Origin: Agreia sp. COWG
GTDB lineage: Bacteria > Actinomycetota > Actinomycetes > Actinomycetales > Microbacteriaceae
DNA length: 64,000 nucleotides
Reading direction: 5' to 3'
Assembly (NCBI RefSeq): GCF_904528075.1
Contig: NZ_LR882035.1
Span: 248,001-312,000, forward strand
Shown: positions 59,702 through 64,000 of the stretch, piece after piece
Layout: every line of letters starts with the position of its first letter
Position numbering within the stretch: the stretch's first letter is position 1
Translations under genes and position numbers: made by a program
Notes under the pieces: generated by a model
What the model was told of the DNA's origin: nothing
Databases searched by the model: none
The model's input: only the letters and a program-made list of their open reading frames with translations

Positions 59702-60319
59702 GTGAAGAAGCCGAGTACTGCGAAAATCGTTGGACTCTTACTAGCAGGTTCCGTTGCGGTCGTTTCATTGACGGGGGCAGCTGGCGCGGGTGCCCCGGCT
59801 GACGCTCCAGCAGCGAAAATAACCTGGAAATTTGTTTCCGTACCGTCACATCAGGCCGCTGCTCCCGAGGCAAAGCAGGGTGAAGCTACTTCCTTACTGG
59901 ATCCAGGAACGATCGGCCTATGTAACGCAGGATTCGGCGATGTAAGTGTTCAATCGTGGGACAACGATCTGGGCCACATCGACCTATTTTGCGGAGATGG
60001 CGCTTCCGGGTACATACATATTCGCGACGGGGGCGACAACGAAGTAGGGCATCAAGACGAATGGCAGGCTTTTGCTGATGAAGCGTCGCCGCCGATCGAC
60101 TGGGACGACCTGATGGTGGGTGCGGCTGGTGACGCCATCCTGACCGACAAAACTCCCACGAATCAGGGGAACCAGAAACTCTGTTACACGTCTACGGTCG
60201 AGTTGACCGATGACGACACAGGTCGTGTCGTCGACACGATCCAGCCAACCATCATCGTGTCCAGCAACAACAAGCTCGTCATTACCGCTTACCCAACTCA
60301 CTACGAGTCAGAGTGTTGA
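59702..60319 (+). CDS. Secreted toxin-domain-like protein
   Basis: A 205-residue exported protein. A Sec signal peptide (1-31) is followed by a mature region with four cysteines (74, 97, 161, 205), enough for two disulphides. GYIHIRD (103-109, His106), a DEWQ..A helix, IDWDDLM (132-138), CYTSTVEL (161-168) and KLVITAYP (191-198) recall a secreted actinobacterial domain I associate with polymorphic toxins and RNase-like effectors; this is from memory. GGAGG is 9 bases before the GTG. Base composition is lower in G+C than neighbours. The next gene resembles small immunity-type proteins. Confidence 0.6.
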   Translation: MKKPSTAKIVGLLLAGSVAVVSLTGAAGAGAPADAPAAKITWKFVSVPSHQAAAPEAKQGEATSLLDPGTIGLCNAGFGDVSVQSWDNDLGHIDLFCGDGASGYIHIRDGGDNEVGHQDEWQAFADEASPPIDWDDLMVGAAGDAILTDKTPTNQGNQKLCYTSTVELTDDDTGRVVDTIQPTIIVSSNNKLVITAYPTHYESEC

Positions 60320-60337
60320 CGGGATCGGCCGAGAGCA

Positions 60338-60640
60338 TTGAGTGAAGGAGATGCCAAGCGCCTACTCAAGCTGACCGTGGACTACGGTCAAAAATGGCCA
60401 CTGAATGACATCATGCAGCCTGGGCCGCGGATCGACTGGGATCAGATCATCTCCAACGATCTAAATCGGCGCTTGCGGGAATGGGCGGCATTCTTCAACG
60501 AGCACGCAGACTGGGAGACAGGTCTGTATGGCTCAGAGGAACGACGCAAATGGTTTGACAGCGAAGGCCGCAAGCTGTTGAAACTCCTGCAAGACGAGGC
60601 CGGCGAGCGCTTCGACTTCGAACTCCATCTCTGGTTCTGA
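60338..60640 (+). CDS. Small acidic protein, candidate immunity partner
   Basis: A 100-residue cytosolic protein. It begins LLKLTVDYGQKWPLND, has a helical LRREWAAFFNEH-type centre and ends RFDFELHLWF. Similar small proteins with an LTVDYG start occur in actinobacteria without assigned function. The TTG at 60338 is the only plausible start in frame and follows the secreted-protein stop by 18 bases. Position, size and lack of a signal peptide fit an immunity protein for the secreted product, but this is inference. Confidence 0.55.
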   Translation: MSEGDAKRLLKLTVDYGQKWPLNDIMQPGPRIDWDQIISNDLNRRLREWAAFFNEHADWETGLYGSEERRKWFDSEGRKLLKLLQDEAGERFDFELHLWF

Positions 60641-60697
60641 AGCCCACGATCCGCAACGGATTCATGTCACGGACAGATCTCTCGCTGTTCTCCCTAG

Positions 60698-60948
60698 GGG
60701 CTCGGTCGCGGGGCATCGGCGAACACGCCTGTCGTGCTCGGCGCCGGATCGTACGAGTTCGTGAGTCTGGCTGGAGACGCTCCGAGCGTGCAGGGTCACG
60801 CGGTGAGCGTCGGCGGTTCGACAGATCGTGCCCTCACCCCGGGGATTCTGCCCGTCACCCGCAATAATCTCTACGAACCGACGCAGCAGTACTCGGCGTG
60901 GATCTCGTCTCGACTACCCATCCTCGTGCAGGATGCGGAGGAAACAAT
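60698..60948 (+). pseudogene. Unidentified gene fragment
   Basis: After a TAG at 60695 the frame runs open with gene-like residues: VVLGAGSYEFVSLAGD, then RALTPGILPVTRNNLYEPTQQYSAW and ISSRLPILVQDAEE. It then runs into out-of-frame sequence where the signal peptidase remnant begins. There is no start codon with a ribosome site (GTG 60734 is possible). I do not recognise the family. It looks like an internal piece of a larger protein, left by a deletion. Confidence 0.5.
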
Positions 60949-61095
60949 TCCGAGGATTCGCGCTACCACCAGGATGACCCCGGCCACGGCTTCGTTCCCT
61001 ATGACGACGTGACTGGACGCGCTTTCATCATCACCTGGCCCACCGACCGGTGGATCATCTTAGACAACCACCCCGAGGTGTTCGCCGCCGCGCCT
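60937..61095 (+). pseudogene. Signal peptidase I C-terminal remnant
   Basis: About 53 codons match the end of actinobacterial signal peptidase I: GGNNSEDSRYHQDD corresponds to box E (GDNxxxSxDSRxH) with the Asp replaced by Gly and about two residues missing. PGHGFVPYDDVTGRAF and WPTDRWIILDNHPEVFA are the usual C-terminal strands. The catalytic Ser and Lys domains are absent, so the fragment cannot be active. It ends within the 3' end of the convergent MFS gene. Confidence 0.75.
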
Positions 61096-62371
61096 ACGCC
61101 TTGCTCGACAGCGTGCGAGTGGTGAGAACCCTCGCGAAGATCACGACGAGCAGTCCCGCGACGGGCACGAGAAGCAGTCCGAACCTCAGCGACGAGGCGT
61201 CTGCGATGGCGCCCACGATCGGCGGCGACAGCAGAAAGCCGACCCGCAGCAGCCAGCCGACGATTGTGAGACCGCTGCCCGGCTTGAAGCCGGGCAGCTC
61301 GTCGGCTGCTTGCATCGCCGCAGGAATCAGCGTCGCGACGCCGAAGCCGGCGATACCGAACCCGACAATCGTGCCGACGATGCCCGGGAATGCGAGCGCC
61401 GCACCCATTCCGCCGAGCACCAGCAGGCCACCGAGGCGGGCTATGGCGCGTTGCCCGAAGCGATCGACCATGCGGTCGCCGAGCGTCCGGCCGATGAATT
61501 GCATGCCCTGCAGTGAGATGAAGCCGAGACCAGCGACGAAGGCAGAAGCGCCGAGGTCGTTCGAGAGGTAGACGGCCGACCATGAACTGCCGGCGTCTTC
61601 GACGATCGCGCCTCCTGCAGCGATGACGACGAGAGCCAGCAGAATCGCGTAGCGCACGACGAGGGTGGCCGATTTCGGCGCGTCGGGCCGAGCGGCGACT
61701 GCTGCACTGATCGGAGCCTCGGTCACGAGACTCGCCTCTGCCGTGGGCTCCGGCCCGGCCAAGAGCCAGCGATAGGAGACGAGTGCGGCTGCGCTGAAGA
61801 TAACCGCCGAGATGGAGAGGTGCGTGAGCAGCGGAATGTCGAGGGCGGCCGCCGCGGCTCCCATGACGCCGCCCGCAACGGCACCGATCGACCAGATGGC
61901 GTGGAACGAATTGATGATCGATCGCTTGAAGAGACGCTGCACGCGAAGGCCGTGCGAGTTCTGCGCGACGTCGGTGATGGAGTCCATCGCCCCGGCCAGA
62001 AAGAGCGCGAGCGCGAGAATCAGCCAGCTGGATGCGATCCCGACGAGCAGAAGCCCGGCTGCCGTCACGATCGTCGCGGCTATGGCGATGCGCGACGAGC
62101 GGAAGAGGCGGATGAGGAGTCCTGCGCTGAGGCCCACCAGAAGGGCGCCCAGGGGATATGCCGCAACGGCCGCACCGAAGGCGGCGTTCGTGAGGCCGAG
62201 TTCGGTTTTGATCTCTGGGTAGCGGGGAAGAAGATTCGCGATCAGCGCACCGTTCGTGAAGAAGAGAACTCCCACGGCGACACGCGCGCGCTGGGCAATG
62301 CGGGGGTCGGCTGCGGCAATGCTGGGCTCGGTCGAGGCAGACAGGAGGCACTCCATTCGGCTGGAACTCAC
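61094..62371 (-). CDS. MFS transporter, FucP/YbjJ-like
   Basis: A 425-residue, 12-helix facilitator. VAVGVLFFTNGALIANLLPRYPEIKTELGLTNAAFG is the family's first helix and loop, and loop 8-9 has RTLGDRMVDRFGQRAIARLGG. Related YbjJ-type proteins move sugars or act as exporters. The GTG at 62371 gives the full frame; an ATG 5 codons later (62356) is an alternative. TTGCCA-N17-TAGCGT (62439-62411, minus strand) is the probable promoter, with the LacI palindrome just downstream of it. Divergent from a LacI regulator that likely controls it. Confidence 0.83.
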   Translation of the reverse strand: MSSSRMECLLSASTEPSIAAADPRIAQRARVAVGVLFFTNGALIANLLPRYPEIKTELGLTNAAFGAAVAAYPLGALLVGLSAGLLIRLFRSSRIAIAATIVTAAGLLLVGIASSWLILALALFLAGAMDSITDVAQNSHGLRVQRLFKRSIINSFHAIWSIGAVAGGVMGAAAAALDIPLLTHLSISAVIFSAAALVSYRWLLAGPEPTAEASLVTEAPISAAVAARPDAPKSATLVVRYAILLALVVIAAGGAIVEDAGSSWSAVYLSNDLGASAFVAGLGFISLQGMQFIGRTLGDRMVDRFGQRAIARLGGLLVLGGMGAALAFPGIVGTIVGFGIAGFGVATLIPAAMQAADELPGFKPGSGLTIVGWLLRVGFLLSPPIVGAIADASSLRFGLLLVPVAGLLVVIFARVLTTRTLSSKA

Positions 62372-62402
62372 GGACGTTCGCGGAAGCCGTGAACGTTCAC
62401 GG
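62371..62402. promoter_or_regulatory. LacI operators between MFS transporter and LacI gene
   Basis: CCGTGAACGTTCACGG (62387-62402) is a perfect 16-base palindrome with a LacI-type central CG. A second, imperfect copy (CGGACGTTCG, 62371-62380) is centred 19 bases away. They lie downstream of the transporter promoter and upstream of the regulator's -10 (TACACT, 62421-62426). Confidence 0.75.
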
Positions 62403-62433
62403 TCAGGGCGACGCTAGCAGTACACTCGAGGTC

Positions 62434-63444
62434 GTGGCAAACAACCGCGGAGCAAGCACGATCGTCGACGTCGCCGCGCTGGCCGGTGTCTCTCGACAGA
62501 CCGTCACGCGGGCTCTGAACGACATGGTCGATGTGAGCGCGTCGACGAAGGCTCGCGTACTCGCAGCGGCCGACGAGCTCAACTATCGGCCGAATCGTCA
62601 TGCGCAGAGCATGGTGCAGGGACGCACGACGACCATCGGGTTGGTGCTCGACGACCTCAGCAACCCCTACTTCGCCGAACTGGCGTCGGCCCTGAGTCGT
62701 GTGGCCGCGGAGCGGCAGTGGAGTGTGCTGCTGTGCGACATCGGCACCGATCGGGAGAAGGGTCGCGCGCAGCTGGCATCGATCGTCTCCCGGGTGGATG
62801 CGCTGGCGCTCACAGGCTGTCGTTCTGACACCCTCGAACTCCTTCCCGCCTCGGTGCTCCGTCAATCGACGATGGGGCTTCCTCTGCTCATGCTCGACGG
62901 ACCGGATCACGAACGCCTCGACGCTCGGATCGTGCTCGACGTCGCGTCGGGAATGACCGCCGCGCTCGACCACCTCGTCGCGACCGGTCGACGCCGCATC
63001 GCCTTCGTGGACTCCGATGCCGGCTCCCCGGAGCGTCGAGACATCTACGACTCCTACCTCGAAGAGCGCGGCCTCGACTGGGGCGGCCGCCCCCACATCT
63101 CAGCCGACGAGACCGTCGACGGCGGGATGAGCGCCGCCGAGCGGCTGATGCGCGAGGCGCCTGATTGCGACGCCGTCCTGGTCTACAACGACGTGATGGC
63201 GATCGGCGTTCTCAAGACCATGCGAAGACTCGGATACCCGGTACCGCAGCAGGTCGCGGTGATCGGCATGGACGGTCTCGAGGTGGGTCGCCTCGTGACA
63301 CCCGAGCTCACGACCTTGGCCATCGATAAGGGCGCGATCGCGCAGGCATCCGTGGCTCTGCTCGAGCAGGTGCTCACGGCGGGGCGCCCCGCCATGCGCG
63401 AGGTCGTGATCGGTCTCACCCTGCTCGTTCGCGAGTCCTCCTAG
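62434..63444 (+). CDS. LacI-family transcriptional regulator
   Basis: A 336-residue LacI/GalR protein: HTH TIVDVAALAGVSRQTVTRALND, hinge NRHAQSMVQGRTTT, then a sugar-binding core (IGLVLDDLSNPYFAELASAL; VAVIGMDGLEVGRL). GTG 62434 lies 7 bases after TACACT, fitting a leaderless mRNA; the frame runs upstream through the operator but that part is not family-like. Expected to repress itself and the divergent MFS gene. Inducer unknown. Confidence 0.87.
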   Translation: MANNRGASTIVDVAALAGVSRQTVTRALNDMVDVSASTKARVLAAADELNYRPNRHAQSMVQGRTTTIGLVLDDLSNPYFAELASALSRVAAERQWSVLLCDIGTDREKGRAQLASIVSRVDALALTGCRSDTLELLPASVLRQSTMGLPLLMLDGPDHERLDARIVLDVASGMTAALDHLVATGRRRIAFVDSDAGSPERRDIYDSYLEERGLDWGGRPHISADETVDGGMSAAERLMREAPDCDAVLVYNDVMAIGVLKTMRRLGYPVPQQVAVIGMDGLEVGRLVTPELTTLAIDKGAIAQASVALLEQVLTAGRPAMREVVIGLTLLVRESS

Positions 63445-63481
63445 TCTTCGAGCATCAGAGCATGATTATCGCTCGGTGGCG

Positions 63482-64000
63482 TTACGGGATCAGGCGCTGG
63501 TCGCGCATGCTCTGGAAGATGCTCAGGAACATCGCCTCGGTCTCGACGTAGTCGTGAAAGCCCGCGCGGCGGGATTTCGAGGTGTCTGCGATCACGTCGT
63601 AGTCCCACGAGAAGACGAAGTCGCCGAACTCCCACGACGAGACGGCGGAGTAGGGCGTGGGTTGGAGGCCGTGATCGGCGACCATCGCGTTCCAGAGCTC
63701 TTCTTTGTCGGCCATCACGTCGGCCAGGCGCATCGGCAGCGGAGGAGCCACGTCGAGGTCGAAGAAGGCCGCGATCTTCGGCCACATCGACGACCAGCGA
63801 AACATGTCCCCGTTGGTGATGTTGTAGGCCTGATTGGCGCTCGCAGGGTTTGTCGCCGCCCAGACCGTGGCCTTAGCGAGCAGATCGGCATCCGTCATCT
63901 CGATCAGGCTCGTGTAGGCGCCGGGTGACCCGGGAAAGCGCAACGGAATGCCGAGTCGCTTGCTGATCGACGCGTAGATCGCGATCACCATGGCGAGGTT
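63482..64000 (-). CDS. SDR-family oxidoreductase, PRISE-like (partial at window edge)
   Basis: The C-terminal 172 or so residues of an NAD(P)-dependent extended short-chain dehydrogenase; the gene continues past 64000. SKRLGIPLRFPGSPGAY, TDADLLAKATVWAATNPASANQAYNITNGDMFRWSSMWPKIAAFFD and the end FDYV-type FHDYVETEAMF match the PRISE/progesterone-5-beta-reductase-like group. The catalytic Tyr and cofactor Gly-rich motif lie outside the window. Convergent with the LacI gene, 37 bases apart. Confidence 0.8.
   Translation of the reverse strand, partial: NLAMVIAIYASISKRLGIPLRFPGSPGAYTSLIEMTDADLLAKATVWAATNPASANQAYNITNGDMFRWSSMWPKIAAFFDLDVAPPLPMRLADVMADKEELWNAMVADHGLQPTPYSAVSSWEFGDFVFSWDYDVIADTSKSRRAGFHDYVETEAMFLSIFQSMRDQRLIP

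Noticed and set aside
60898..61125. A complete small gene starting GTG 60898
   Set aside because: Its first 13 codons are out of frame with the neighbouring fragment and only the signal peptidase-like part is meaningful, so it is listed as a remnant.

Overview
The window reads as chromosomal DNA of a high-G+C actinobacterium, most likely a member of the Microbacteriaceae. The basis is the strong G/C third-position bias, Microbacteriaceae-style small proteins, DUF559/AbiEi-like genes, LAxTG (class E type) sortase signals, and many genes that begin 6-8 bases after a TAnnnT -10 box (leaderless transcripts). No plasmid or phage replication genes, insertion sequence or CRISPR array was seen.

Layout. 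1-4.8 kb: lipoate ligase, GNAT enzyme, a solitary DNA methyltransferase, and a TetR/drug-exporter divergon with repeated CAGTTCC operators. 4.8-7.4 kb: LacI regulator and GH1 beta-glucosidase with a perfect LacI palindrome. 7.5-12.9 kb: a second DHA2 exporter, a VanY-type carboxypeptidase, an MFS exporter, and a TIG/amidase lipoprotein that appears to start at ATT. 12.9-19.2 kb: housekeeping genes (phosphoglucomutase, prephenate dehydratase, lipid kinase, seryl-tRNA synthetase, HAD phosphatase, tRNA-Ser-TGA) plus a palindromic repeat element. 19.2-22.5 kb: a DUF6928-like protein, a cupin protein and a Tat-exported FAD oxidase.

22.6-29.4 kb is a sugar operon: ROK repressor facing an FrcBCA-like ABC importer, two sugar epimerases/isomerases of one family and an FrcK-like kinase. 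tRNA-Ser-GCT follows, then a DUF559 nuclease-like gene bracketed by two 50-base hairpin repeats. A histidine acid phosphatase and a TetR/membrane-protein divergon come next. 34.3-45.2 kb is a second carbohydrate locus: NagB, two Gfo/Idh/MocA dehydrogenases, an MFS carrier, a ROK kinase and a ROK repressor on the minus strand, facing a CUT1 ABC importer (without its own ATPase) and an acyltransferase-like gene. 45.3-48.3 kb holds tRNA-Arg-ACG, small membrane proteins and a histone-H1-like protein with a Rho-N/SAP-like tail.

48.3-53.3 kb encodes a giant cell-wall-anchored nuclease/5'-nucleotidase. With the wall-anchored phosphatase at 31-32 kb it suggests extracellular phosphate or nucleotide salvage. 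53.4-59.2 kb has a small conserved protein, a CopC/YcnI/membrane-protein copper group, an HExxH membrane protein, and a photolyase with a MarR regulator. 59.3-61.1 kb is visibly poorer in G+C: an orphan terminator hairpin, a secreted toxin-like protein with a candidate immunity partner, and broken gene remnants including the C-terminal end of signal peptidase I. The window closes with an MFS/LacI divergon around a 16-base palindrome and a truncated SDR gene.

The strongest candidates for something new are the hairpin-bracketed DUF559 unit, the secreted protein/partner pair in the low-G+C patch, and the ATT-initiated lipoprotein.
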